From NCBI GenBank assembly GCA_024398125.1, contig JAKSJO010000015.1, forward strand, positions 1 through 64,000: 64,000 nt of DNA, written 5' to 3'. The DNA is from Bacteroidales bacterium (lineage in GTDB: Bacteria > Bacteroidota > Bacteroidia > Bacteroidales > UBA932). Below, piece after piece: positions 24,613 through 34,400 of the stretch. A program made the translations under genes and the position numbers. A model generated the notes under the pieces. That model made no database searches and was not told the origin of the DNA. It worked only from the letters and a program-made list of their open reading frames with translations. Numbering within the stretch: the stretch's first letter is position 1; each line of letters opens with the position of its first letter.

Positions 24613-25266
24613 ATGATTATTGAGAACAAATCAGTCGTTGCGCTCAGCTATGTGCTTGAGGTTGACGGCAAGGTGGTGGATCACGCTGGATCCGATGCAC
24701 CATTCGACTATATCCACGGAACCTGCATGATCATTCCGAAGCTCGAAGCTACCCTTGACGGTATGTCTGCCGGTCAGGACTTCGAGTGTACCGTCTCGCC
24801 TGAGGAAGGCTATGGCGAGTATGACATGGCAAAGGTTTTCGATGTCCCTATGTCGACGTTCATGTTCAAGGGAGAGCTCCGCAAGGATCTTCTTGAAGTT
24901 GGACGATACATTCCGCTGCTCAACTCGGCAGGCGAGGTTTGCCGCGCCATGGTGGTTGATGTAAAGGAAGATAGCGTGACCTTGGATTTCAATGATCCTA
25001 TGGCTGGAAAGACTCTTGTATTCAGGGGCACCATCCTCAGTGTGCGCGAGGCAACCGAAAAGGAATTGCTTGAAGGCCTTCATGGAGAGTTCCTTCCTCC
25101 ACAGGGTGGCTGCTGCCACGGAGGATGTCATGGCAATGGAGGCTGTCACGGCGACGGCGGATGCTGCCATGGAGGCGAGGAAGGCCATGAGTGTCACTGC
25201 GGTGAAGAAGGTCACGAATGCCATTGCGGTGAAGAGGGCCACGAATGCAGCTGCGGCAAGAATTGA
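24613..25266 (+). CDS. slyD: SlyD-like FKBP peptidyl-prolyl isomerase with metal-binding tail
   Basis: 217 residues. The FKBP half-domain and insert-in-flap arrangement of SlyD are visible: SYVLEVDGKVVDHAG, FDYIHGTCMIIPKLEATLDGM, VSPEEGYGEYD, then the insert domain and LVFRGTILSVREA. The last 55 residues are Gly/Cys/His-rich and include three tandem 9-residue units, GEEGHECHC twice and GEEGHECSC, after a GGCCHGGCHGN-type stretch. SlyD is a cytoplasmic folding helper whose tail binds nickel or zinc and supplies metal to hydrogenase or urease in other bacteria; no such enzymes lie in this window. It probably forms an operon with the glycosyltransferase 6 bases downstream. Confidence 0.92.
   Translation: MIIENKSVVALSYVLEVDGKVVDHAGSDAPFDYIHGTCMIIPKLEATLDGMSAGQDFECTVSPEEGYGEYDMAKVFDVPMSTFMFKGELRKDLLEVGRYIPLLNSAGEVCRAMVVDVKEDSVTLDFNDPMAGKTLVFRGTILSVREATEKELLEGLHGEFLPPQGGCCHGGCHGNGGCHGDGGCCHGGEEGHECHCGEEGHECHCGEEGHECSCGKN
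25174..25254 (+). repeat. Three tandem 27-bp units in the slyD tail
   Basis: Three in-frame units (25174-25200, 25201-25227, 25228-25254) encode GEEGHECHC, GEEGHECHC and GEEGHECSC. Codons differ between units (GGC GAG GAA, GGT GAA GAA, GGT GAA GAG), so the protein repeat is kept rather than recently copied. Confidence 0.85.
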
Positions 25267-25272
25267 TGAAGC

Positions 25273-26334
25273 ATGAGCAAGGCCGCGGTTGTCATACTCA
25301 ACTGGAACACCAGAGTATTGCTTGAACGCTTCCTGCCCGGCCTGGTCAAGAGCCTGAATGGACTGGATGCTGAGCTGATTGTGGCTGATAATGCTTCCAA
25401 GGATGATTCTGTAGCATTTCTTAAAGAGAACTGGCCAGGGGTCAGGCTTATTGAATTAAATGAAAATTACGGCTTCACCGGCGGGTACAATCGTGCACTC
25501 GCGCAGGTTGAAGCCGATTATTATGTCCTTATCAACTCGGACGTCGAAGTCCGGGACGGTTGGCTCGATCCTATGACAGTCTGGATGGATTCACATCCCC
25601 AGTGTGCTGTCTGTGGACCGAAGCTTCATTCATTGAAGTATCCCGACAGCTTTGAATATGCCGGTGCAGCTGGTGGTTTGATTGACAGTTTCGGTTTTCC
25701 TTTCTGCCGCGGACGTGTCATGGGAAGGATTGAAAGGGATTCCGGTCAGTATGATGACAGGAATGCCGGCGTGATGTGGGTGAGCGGGGCATGCATGATG
25801 GTCCGCAGTTGTGTCTGGCACCGGCTCGGTGGACTCGATGAGCGTTTCTTCGCGCACATGGAAGAAATCGATTTCTGCTGGCGTGCACAACTGGCCGGCT
25901 ATGATGTGAATGTCATACCTCAGTCCGTTGTGTGGCATCTCGGCGGCGGTACCTTGCCTCAGGGATCACCGATGAAACTGAAACTGAATTATCGCAACAA
26001 CCTTCTCATGATGAGCAAGAACCTTGCGGGCACTTATATGTGTGCCGGCATCGAGCCTGGAAAGGCCAGACGAAAGTCAGGCCGCAGGCTGCGTCTCCGT
26101 ATGATAATAGACAGGCTGACCGCGATAGCCTATGCGCTGGAATTCAACATCAGGGATGTCAAGGCTGTCCGTGATGCCCACAGGGAGTTCATGACAATAC
26201 GTAGGACCTTGCCTCCTGTGGCCGTTCCGCAAAGGACTGTGCCGGTTGCCGGGATCTATGGGGGCAGCATGATCGTGGCTTCGATGCTGCACCGTGGCAA
26301 AGTTTTTTCTTTTTTCCGGTCAAAAGGTTTCTGA
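25273..26334 (+). CDS. Family 2 glycosyltransferase (rhamnosyltransferase-like)
   Basis: 353 residues. GT-A fold signatures: VVILNWN at the N terminus, VADNASKDDS, ELNENYGFTGGYNRAL, VLINSDVEV (metal-binding NSD), and GLDERFFAHMEEIDFCWRAQLAGY with the catalytic-region Glu-Asp. This order is that of WbbL/rhamnosyl-type transferases that act on lipid-linked glycans at the cytoplasmic face. The C-terminal 100 residues contain hydrophobic and Arg-rich segments that may sit on the membrane. The acceptor is unknown. Co-directional with slyD, 6 bases downstream. Confidence 0.87.
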   Translation: MSKAAVVILNWNTRVLLERFLPGLVKSLNGLDAELIVADNASKDDSVAFLKENWPGVRLIELNENYGFTGGYNRALAQVEADYYVLINSDVEVRDGWLDPMTVWMDSHPQCAVCGPKLHSLKYPDSFEYAGAAGGLIDSFGFPFCRGRVMGRIERDSGQYDDRNAGVMWVSGACMMVRSCVWHRLGGLDERFFAHMEEIDFCWRAQLAGYDVNVIPQSVVWHLGGGTLPQGSPMKLKLNYRNNLLMMSKNLAGTYMCAGIEPGKARRKSGRRLRLRMIIDRLTAIAYALEFNIRDVKAVRDAHREFMTIRRTLPPVAVPQRTVPVAGIYGGSMIVASMLHRGKVFSFFRSKGF

Positions 26335-26406
26335 CCCCTTTTTTCCTAGAGGATCGTCCGATTTTGACGAAAAAACAGTCGAAATGTACGAATCTTCATA
26401 ACTGAT

Positions 26407-26424
26407 GGATGTTTTCAAACATCC
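26407..26424. promoter_or_regulatory. 18-bp palindrome upstream of the lipoprotein/hybrid sensor operon
   Basis: GGATGTTT-TC-AAACATCC, perfect 8-bp arms, centred about 42 bases before the likely transcription start (7-element at 26444). That is the normal position for an activator site or for an operator. Confidence 0.5.
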
Positions 26425-26443
26425 CCATACTGCATTTAATACC

Positions 26444-26451
26444 TATATTTG
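26444..26451 (+). promoter_or_regulatory. -7 element of the lipoprotein/hybrid sensor operon
   Basis: TATATTTG, 20 bases before the ATG at 26472. Confidence 0.65.
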
Positions 26452-26471
26452 TGTAGAGATAACATCTACAC
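26451..26471 (+). promoter_or_regulatory. Inverted repeat directly before the ATG
   Basis: GTGTAGA-GATAACA-TCTACAC, perfect 7-bp arms; the right arm touches the start codon at 26472. As RNA it would hide the start region; as DNA it would be an operator on the transcription start. Confidence 0.5.
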
Positions 26472-27392
26472 ATGAATAAGTTTTTTGCAGTCTTTTCTAT
26501 CGCGTCGCTTTGTTTTCTTTCCTGCTCGACGAATAATTCATTTGTTGAGATGGTCGATGTAGAAGGAGGCACTTTCCTTATGGGGGCGCATAACTCTGAG
26601 CTGGATTGGGCTACGGGGGACGAACTGCCCGCTCACTATGTCAGACTTAGCAACTACAGAATCAGCAAATATGAAATAACCGTCGGACAGTTCAAGGAAT
26701 TCGTCGACGAGACCGGATACGTCACTCTTGCTGAAAGAAAGGATACACTTCAGGACAGGGTGTTCAAGAGCTGGATAGTCGATACCACCGGAGGTGTATC
26801 AAGGCAGGTTCAGGTTGATTCCATAATCTCGTGGCGAAATGGAATGTTTGGCCAGAGATTGACTCCAAAAGACTATGACAAGCCGGTTGCAATGGTCTCC
26901 TTTGATGACTGCAAGGCTTTCTGCCGATGGCTTTCCGACAAAGAAGGTGTTGAATATGACCTTCCGACCGAAGCCGAGTGGGAATTCGCAGCAAGGGGAG
27001 GCAACCTTTCAAAGGATTATTTTGCATCCGGCAGCAACGATGTGGACAAGGTTGCCTGGTATGCGGACAATTCAGGAGGGGACCTGCATCCTGTGGGCAA
27101 GAAGATGGCTAATGAGCTCGGAATTCATGATATGACAGGAAATGTTCGTGAATGGACTCTGGATCATCCTTATTCATATCGTGAATTCATAGGTATCGAC
27201 ACGATGGTGAATCCTGTCCTCCAGCCTAGGACTGGGACTTCTGATGCGCATGTCGGCCGAGGCAGTTCATCCAACCTCACTGTTTCCAGATGCAGGATTT
27301 CATATCGTACTTCTTTTCAGGCCGGCAGGCGTGGCGCTGGACTCGGTTTCAGGATTGTTCAGCGTTTCGAACCATGCAATCCGTACAAATAG
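26472..27392 (+). CDS. SUMF1/FGE-like lipoprotein, catalytic cysteines missing
   Basis: 306 residues. Signal peptide with lipobox FLSC (Cys at 17-18). The rest is a formylglycine-generating-enzyme (SUMF1) fold: DVEGGTFLMGA, YRISKYEITVGQFKEFV, DKPVAMVSFDDCKAFCRWLS, DLPTEAEWEFAARGG, YADNSGGDLHPVGKK, GIHDMTGNVREWT, and GLGFRIV. The strand that carries the two active-site Cys in true FGEs (GGSYxC...YCRRYR) reads GRGSSSNLTVSRCRISYR, so oxidase activity is unlikely. The GldK/PorK lipoproteins of the type IX system are similarly inactive members. Next in order are two hybrid sensors, 27 bases downstream, so it may be an outer-surface accessory or ligand-binding partner of that sensor. Confidence 0.8.
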   Translation: MNKFFAVFSIASLCFLSCSTNNSFVEMVDVEGGTFLMGAHNSELDWATGDELPAHYVRLSNYRISKYEITVGQFKEFVDETGYVTLAERKDTLQDRVFKSWIVDTTGGVSRQVQVDSIISWRNGMFGQRLTPKDYDKPVAMVSFDDCKAFCRWLSDKEGVEYDLPTEAEWEFAARGGNLSKDYFASGSNDVDKVAWYADNSGGDLHPVGKKMANELGIHDMTGNVREWTLDHPYSYREFIGIDTMVNPVLQPRTGTSDAHVGRGSSSNLTVSRCRISYRTSFQAGRRGAGLGFRIVQRFEPCNPYK

Positions 27393-27419
27393 TGTAATTG
27401 AACCTAAAGCTTAAGATAT

Positions 27420-30400
27420 ATGAAAAAGATATTTTGTGCATTGATAATCGCTCTGGCAGTTCCGTCATTGCAACTCCACTCTGAGAATATCAGACCTGGA
27501 GATATCCAGATGAAGACGATATCCATCCTTGATGGATTGAACTCGTCCAGTGTGACATGCATAGCGTCGGATAATGACAGGCATCTTTGGGTCGGAACGG
27601 ATGATGGTTTCAATATCATCAACAACGGGCATGTGTTTCCCTTCATACAGTACATGTCTGAGGAAGATACCCTCAGGGCGAGGGTGGGACACGTCGCAGC
27701 TATGGCCGTTTCTCTGCAGAAAGCTTTGATTGCCGCAGAATTGGGTCTGTTGCAGTTCGACAACAAGACGGGAAGATATCGGGAAATCAGATACAACGGC
27801 AGGCGCATGGATGTGACAGCCATGACGGAATGCGTGAATGGCAGTGATTTTACATATTTATTTGATTCAGCGTCGAACTGCATATTTCAGGCAACCATAT
27901 CCGATGGTGAATTAAGGCTCTTGAGGGATTTTGGTGAGAATGTGTCATATAACTTTGGAAAGATCATCGCGAATCCGGACAAGGACGATATGCTTATTCT
28001 GGCCGATGATGAGAAAGGTGTATACCAAATGTCGATAAGCTCAGGAAAGCTGACAGCCATCGTACCTGAAGGCGATAGGATCGTGGCTAAGAGCTGTATA
28101 CTCGACAAAGAGGAAAGAATATGGGTTTCCAGATTCGGAGAGGGACTTTCATCCTTTTCGCTGGATGGCCATCCTGATGTCATGATGGGGTACACATCCT
28201 CTAATTCCGGGCTTCCAAGCAACTACGTGAACTGCGTGCTGGAACTTTTGGATGGCAATATGGCGGTTTCCACCGATGCCGGTGTCTGCATCATCAATAG
28301 AAGGAACAGGGTCGTAGAATCAGTTACCGATCATGAGGCATGGTTCTCTACAGCTCTCTTTTCACTGTCTCCTCTTGAGATTATCGTGGGAACACGTTTT
28401 AATGGAATCCATGAGCTGCGACGTACATCTCTTCATTTCATCGGTCATGCTCATGATGCATCCGGCTTTTCGTTGCCGGATGAAATGATCATTTCCGCTC
28501 TTGATGGAGGTAATGGAAAGGTTTGGCTGGGAACGGCTGGTGGCGGGCTCTACCGTTTCAATGAAGCAGAACGAAGACTTGATTCATTCGGATCCACTCG
28601 AGGGAATCAGATTACTTCGATATGCAACCTTGACGAGAGAAACCTCCTTGTTGTTTCAAGATTCGAGGGCCTTAAGGTTTTCAATAAGACCGATGCCAGA
28701 TTGGGTTCATATCATCTTGACTGTCTTGATGACTTTAATAAAGGCAGACTGGACTTTGAAAAAGTACTTCTCAGCAATGCCGCGGATGGCTCCATACTGA
28801 TCCTTAACCTTGATGGAAACTGTTGCCGGATCAAAGACGGGAAGAGTACCATGTTCCAGCTTTTCCAGGGGAATTCTGATGAAGTATTCATGAAAGTCTT
28901 CTCTCACAAGTTTACAAATGTACTTGTTGGAAAAAGAAGGGTCTATATCATGGATAACCGTGATGAGCTTTGGGCAAAGACTGTTTTCTCCACAGATGAG
29001 GATATACTCACAGCGGCTATAGATGATGATTGTAACATCTGGTATATAACCCACTCGGCTGTATACAGGTATATCATGTCCACCGGTGAAACCGAACTTG
29101 TCATGCCGCAGAGCCAGGATATGCAATTCGTAGGCATACAGTGTGTCGGTGATCAGGTCTGGTTCTCCGGACGTGACCGATGCCTTTATTGCTATTCGGT
29201 GAAAGATAAGGGTTTCAAGGCCTTTACCGAGGAGGATGGAATCCTGCCTGGAAATGACTTCTCGGATGTTGCTTTCAGAAGTGACGATGCGGTTTATTTC
29301 GCCGGTCTCGAGGGATTGGTCTCAATTGTACTTTCCGAGAACCCTGTTCCACTGCGTTCCCGTGGCTACGGCATTGAATGCCTTACCATGGCAGTCGATA
29401 ATAAAACAGCACGGTTTGAAAACGGACATTATATACTTCCGAATAAATATAACAAGGCTATCCTTGTCCTTTCGGTAGATTCTCAGTCTGCATTTACGCC
29501 GTCGACTTTCCGCTATGAGATAGTTGACAAGTCTGGGCATGTGATTGTGTCTTCGGAGGTAAGCAATCCGGTCCTGTCCATGGGAAGGCTTCCATCCGGA
29601 GCTCATTCCGTACGTGTGTCTTCCTTTGGTGAGAATGGATGGGGAGAATACAGGGAAGTTGCCCGAATCTATCGTACAAATGACCATCTCACAGAATCTC
29701 TTGGCATATTGATCCTGTCCATCATTCTGGTACTGCTCGGACTCTGTTTCCATATCACATTTGTAAAAAATGCAAGGGAGAGAGCTCACATGAGGGAACA
29801 GGTTGAAAAACTGAAGAATTCCAGCAATGACGCTATGGCTGGATTCGTGCAGAACGTCCTTCAGGTTATGGGATTGCAGCGGGCGTCAATCTCCTCCCAG
29901 CTTGAATCCATGCTGAACCGGGGCAAGGATAACGCTGGCATTGACAAGACTATCAAATCTGCTCTTCTCCAGCTATCCAGAACTGATGAATGGCTTGAAA
30001 TGGTCAATACATCATCCGATGGCAAAACCGGACGCAAACCTCATCTTGAATCATTCGCGATTGATGACTGCCTCCGGATTGCCGAACAATTCAAGTCTGT
30101 AAATGGCAGGAATGTCAAGGTTGAGTATGTCCCATCCCCAGAGCCCCAGATGGCCGTTACTGACCGGGAGTCTTTCTTGGTCGCAATAAATACGTTCATT
30201 ATCAATGCATTTATCAATAGGGCCAAGAGCTCGGTCAAAGTTGTTCCATCGACAACGAATCTTGGTTACGTGAGAGTGTCTGTCATTGATGATGGAAACT
30301 CTTATTCAGGAGACTATGATGATCTGTTTTCTTCTTCTGCAGGCTACGTTACCGATGGCTTCTCATCGATGGGACTTGCTGCCGTGAGGACTAGGATCGA

Positions 30401-31412
30401 GTCTGTCGGAGGCAGGGTTTCCGGCTTCAGAAACGTGGATCAGGGTGGCTCGACATTCTATGTGGATGTACCTGTTGCTTCAAGGGAACATGCACCTGTG
30501 CCAAAAACTGCTGAGGAGAAGGATGTGAAGAGAGAGATCCTGACTGCCCCAGAGGGAGAATCGGCTTCTTCCATGCCGGATGTCCCTGAGGTCGGAGATT
30601 TCGAAAACGTTTCGGAGATGCTTGATGTTGACAGCTTCGATACCAAGGGCCAGACATTGCTCATCGTCGACGATGAAGCCGATGTCAGGGATTATCTCTC
30701 AAGTGTATATGCATCAAAATTCAAGGAGATATATCTTGCTTCAGATGGCAAGGAGGGTCTTGAAATAGCGAGAGGAAAGCAGCCTAGCATAATCGTATCC
30801 GACGTGAAGATGCCGAGAATGAACGGATTCGAATTCTGTAAGGCAGTGAAATCCGATATCGACATCTCCCATCTGCCTTTCATCCTCCTTACCTCTCTGG
30901 CAGAGTCCAAGAGCCAGGAGATCGGATATAAGATGGGTGCGGACGTCTTCATTCCGAAGCCGTTTGATGTAAAGATGCTCTATAATGCAATCCAGACGCA
31001 GCTGAGAAACAGATATGAGATCAAGAAACGCTATTTCTCTTCTGCTCTGCCGGAGATTACCGAGGAACAGACTTTCAGTGCGGCCGATGAAACGTTCGTA
31101 TTGAAGCTTAACAAGTTCATTAATGACAATATCGGAAATCCTGACCTGAACATTGACATGATACTCAGCGAAATGTGTGTATCAAGGTCAACCCTGTTCA
31201 ACAAGATGAACAGTATCATCGGAGTTTCTGCTGCCAGGTACATCAAGAACATCCGCATTGAGAGGGCAAAGAAGCTTCTTGCAAAGACTTCGATGACCAT
31301 CTTTGAAGTTGCGTCCGAGGTCGGCTTCACGGAAAGCCAGTACTTCAGCACCGTGTTCAAGCAGGAGACAGGTCAGACTCCATCACAGTATCGTGCCCAG
31401 GCTAACAGATAA
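27420..31412 (+). CDS. Hybrid two-component system regulator, pseudokinase with full AraC output
   Basis: 1330 residues. Signal peptide (1-22), a periplasmic two-component-propeller domain with repeats such as HLWVGTDDGFNIINN and VWLGTAGGGLYRF, a Y_Y_Y-type module near 690-755, and one TM helix at 761-783. After the TM no H-box is present (the region reads NSSNDAMAGFVQNVLQVMG), and the ATPase lid is degenerate: the G1 box is DDGNSYSG and the G2 region SSMGLAAV. The receiver is intact: VDDEADV, phospho-acceptor Asp1128 in SDVKMPRMNG, the Thr and the Lys in PKPFDV. The AraC domain from about 1225 is complete with both HTH (LNIDMILSEMCVSRSTLFNKM; IFEVASEVGFTESQYFSTVF). So it can be phosphorylated and bind DNA, but probably cannot phosphorylate itself. 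Confidence 0.85.
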   Translation: MKKIFCALIIALAVPSLQLHSENIRPGDIQMKTISILDGLNSSSVTCIASDNDRHLWVGTDDGFNIINNGHVFPFIQYMSEEDTLRARVGHVAAMAVSLQKALIAAELGLLQFDNKTGRYREIRYNGRRMDVTAMTECVNGSDFTYLFDSASNCIFQATISDGELRLLRDFGENVSYNFGKIIANPDKDDMLILADDEKGVYQMSISSGKLTAIVPEGDRIVAKSCILDKEERIWVSRFGEGLSSFSLDGHPDVMMGYTSSNSGLPSNYVNCVLELLDGNMAVSTDAGVCIINRRNRVVESVTDHEAWFSTALFSLSPLEIIVGTRFNGIHELRRTSLHFIGHAHDASGFSLPDEMIISALDGGNGKVWLGTAGGGLYRFNEAERRLDSFGSTRGNQITSICNLDERNLLVVSRFEGLKVFNKTDARLGSYHLDCLDDFNKGRLDFEKVLLSNAADGSILILNLDGNCCRIKDGKSTMFQLFQGNSDEVFMKVFSHKFTNVLVGKRRVYIMDNRDELWAKTVFSTDEDILTAAIDDDCNIWYITHSAVYRYIMSTGETELVMPQSQDMQFVGIQCVGDQVWFSGRDRCLYCYSVKDKGFKAFTEEDGILPGNDFSDVAFRSDDAVYFAGLEGLVSIVLSENPVPLRSRGYGIECLTMAVDNKTARFENGHYILPNKYNKAILVLSVDSQSAFTPSTFRYEIVDKSGHVIVSSEVSNPVLSMGRLPSGAHSVRVSSFGENGWGEYREVARIYRTNDHLTESLGILILSIILVLLGLCFHITFVKNARERAHMREQVEKLKNSSNDAMAGFVQNVLQVMGLQRASISSQLESMLNRGKDNAGIDKTIKSALLQLSRTDEWLEMVNTSSDGKTGRKPHLESFAIDDCLRIAEQFKSVNGRNVKVEYVPSPEPQMAVTDRESFLVAINTFIINAFINRAKSSVKVVPSTTNLGYVRVSVIDDGNSYSGDYDDLFSSSAGYVTDGFSSMGLAAVRTRIESVGGRVSGFRNVDQGGSTFYVDVPVASREHAPVPKTAEEKDVKREILTAPEGESASSMPDVPEVGDFENVSEMLDVDSFDTKGQTLLIVDDEADVRDYLSSVYASKFKEIYLASDGKEGLEIARGKQPSIIVSDVKMPRMNGFEFCKAVKSDIDISHLPFILLTSLAESKSQEIGYKMGADVFIPKPFDVKMLYNAIQTQLRNRYEIKKRYFSSALPEITEEQTFSAADETFVLKLNKFINDNIGNPDLNIDMILSEMCVSRSTLFNKMNSIIGVSAARYIKNIRIERAKKLLAKTSMTIFEVASEVGFTESQYFSTVFKQETGQTPSQYRAQANR

Positions 31413-31415
31413 GAC

Positions 31416-34400
31416 ATGAGAAGAATAGGTGTATTCATAATCGAGCTTTTGTTTCTGCTTGTCCCACTTGCATCCAGTGCGAGTGAACTTGCTTTCCGAA
31501 GATTTCTTCCAGACCAGGAAGTACGGTGTATGGTGCTTGACGACCATAGCCGCCTCTGGGTCGGTACCAACAATGGCTTCTCTATCATAAACAACTCGAT
31601 TGTAAGAGATTTCGTCATTTCCGATCTTACTGCTGGACAGCTTTCGGACCTTGCGGTGTCACAGATTGTACCATCCGGAAAGCAGGCATTGGTGGCAACG
31701 GCAAGTTCTCTGTTCCTATTCGACATAGAGACTCAGGGCTTGGATGAGATTCTTTTTGACGGCAGGAAGATTTCGGTTGACGCGTCTGCTTTTTTCTCTG
31801 ACAAGGCATATCTATATTCCATCGCAGACCAGGCTCTTTATGCGTACTCTTATGATTCCACGACTCTGGAGATCTGCTATCAGTTTGACAGGCATGATCG
31901 ATATCAGTTCCACAGCATCTCTGCGGGTATCTATAACTACCTGCTTCTTGCAGACAACAACCGTGGATTGTTCAAGTATGATGTGTATAAGGGCACGATA
32001 CAGCATCTGGATGACCTGCCTGATAATATCATCGCTTCGGCGGTCGCGATAAACAGCGATAAGTCATATCTATGGGTACCTGGCCCATTCGGTATCAACT
32101 GCTACAAAATAAACGGGGAAGATCTCAGCCTCATCTCTACGGTCTCACGCGAGTCAGGAGTCCTCAGTACAAATGAGACCCAGGATATCGTGGCGTTGTC
32201 AGACTATGCTTTCGTCGTTGCGCAGGGATATGGAATGACTCGTGTAAATACAAAAGGCGAGGTGCTCCAGAGAGTTAATGGCAGTTTCACCAGCAATCTT
32301 GTAAGCATCGCCGCCCAGCGTTTTTCTCAATCCTTCATAGGAGGAACTTCATACAACGGTCTTATCGTTGCCAAGGATCATATCATAAAGGAGCTGTCAA
32401 GTACCGCCATTTCAAATTCTACACTGACGAGCAGTACGGTGACGTCTTATCTTGATACTCACGACGGACTCGTCTGGCTTGGTACAGCTGGAAATGGAAT
32501 CAACTGCTATGACCAGAATACTCATGAAGTCATGAAGTATCCATTGCCTTCTCTCGGTACAATTTCTTCAATGGTATCCTATGGTGATGGGTATATCCTC
32601 TGTGTCGTCAATCATCGCGACATTGTCTTGTTCTCAAAGAAAAGCGGCAAGGTGGAACCTATCTCGGTTCCTGCGCTTGAGATGATACTTTCGGACATCG
32701 ATACTGAAAGCCAGATGATGGTGGCTGATGCCGGAAACGGGTCGATCTTCGTATTGAATGTAAATGGTGCCAATTACAGATTCACCCCTGGGGTGAACAG
32801 CATTGAATCCTTTGTGCTCGGCACCCGCGAGCATCCGGATCCTGTGGCGGGAATCGAGGTGGGCAATCATTCCACGTTCATTCACAGCCAAAATGCCGTG
32901 TATGAGCTGGACAATGTCAGCCTTATGGTACGTAGACTGTACCATGACGATGAACGCACGGTACACGATATCAGCTGTATGGAGGGTGAATGCGTGATAG
33001 CAGCCCTCTCCGATGCCCTTATTCGGATTGATACCGGGACGAGAAAAGTCGAGGATATTACTGAAATCCTTAGTAACGAGAAAGCTTTGGGCATCAGTTT
33101 CGATGCGAATGGGACCCTTTGGACTATCACCGAGAATAGTTTTCTCATGAGTGTCGATCTTGCAAGCGGCAAGAGGAGATATTTTCCGGAGGCCGGCTAT
33201 GCACAGTATTCCGGTTTCTTTTCATATGCGACTAAGGAGAACAACTTGTTTTTCTCCAGATCGTCAGGTGTGCTTGCCATAAATGTCGATGAACTTTCTG
33301 AACAGAATAAAAGCGAGGTGAGTCCACGAATTGCTCTGGAGCGAATCAAGTTAAACGGAGAGGTATTCCAGGTCCCTCTAGGAAACACTAGAATCGAGCT
33401 GCCGGCAAAAAATAATTTCTTTGAGTTCGATGTTCTTGTCATCTCGGATGATCCATTGTCTGAAGTCCCTATCAATCTTGTCCTTTACAAGAAGGACAAG
33501 GCCATAGGTTATCAATATGGAAGCCTGACGAATTATCTTATTTCCAGATTCGAGCCTGGAACATACCAGATCAAGGTTTCGATGCTTACCTCATTCGGAT
33601 GGACTGATGAAGAGACGATATTGGAGGTTCATGTACATAACCCATGGTTTCTGACATGGTGGGCAGCTTTGCTGGCATTGATACTTCTGTCTTCTGGCTT
33701 TATGGCTGAGTATGTCATCATGAAGGAAAGAAGAAAAAGAAGCCTTGAAAAGACTGCCAGTCAGATTGAGCACCAGAAAAATGAAGAGAAGATCTCTCTC
33801 ATGGCGAACCTCGCGCATGACCTTAGATCGCCGCTTTCTCTTGTCCAGAACATGATCAATTCCGTCATTGATGACAGAAACGATGATGTATTCGTGTCAA
33901 AGACACTTGGAGGAACCGTACCTCAGATTACACGTATGACTGACATGATCAACATGATTCTCAGCATCCAGAAAATGGATACTACAAGTGAGGAGGTAAG
34001 ATATGAGGTCATCAACCTGAATAAATGGATATCCGACAGGCTTGAGTATGAGTATAAGCCTAAGTGCCTTGCCAAGGGTCTTAAACTGGAATTCATCCCA
34101 GAGAAGTACCTGAGTGAGATCCACATGGATATCTCCAAGATATATGCTTGCTTCCAGAATCTTATGACGAATGCCATAAAGTTCAGCGAAGAGGGAACCA
34201 TTACTGTTTCTACCCAGATCGTGAACAACTATATACGAATCAGTGTCGCTGATGAGGGATGTGGCTTTGATGGTCCAGCTGAGGATCTGTTCAGAAAGTT
34301 TTATAGACAGAACACAGCGGTGAGTGGATATGGTCTTGGACTGGCTTATGTGAAGACTCTGGTCGAGAAGCTCGGTGGTGTCGTATCAGCTTATCACAAC

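Noticed and set aside
25174-25254. Tandem 27-bp units as a possible CRISPR or satellite repeat
   Set aside because: Units are in frame, adjacent without spacers, and encode the slyD metal-binding tail.
26472-27392. GldK of the type IX secretion/gliding machinery
   Set aside because: Shared fold only; gldL, gldM and gldN do not follow, and the next genes are sensors.
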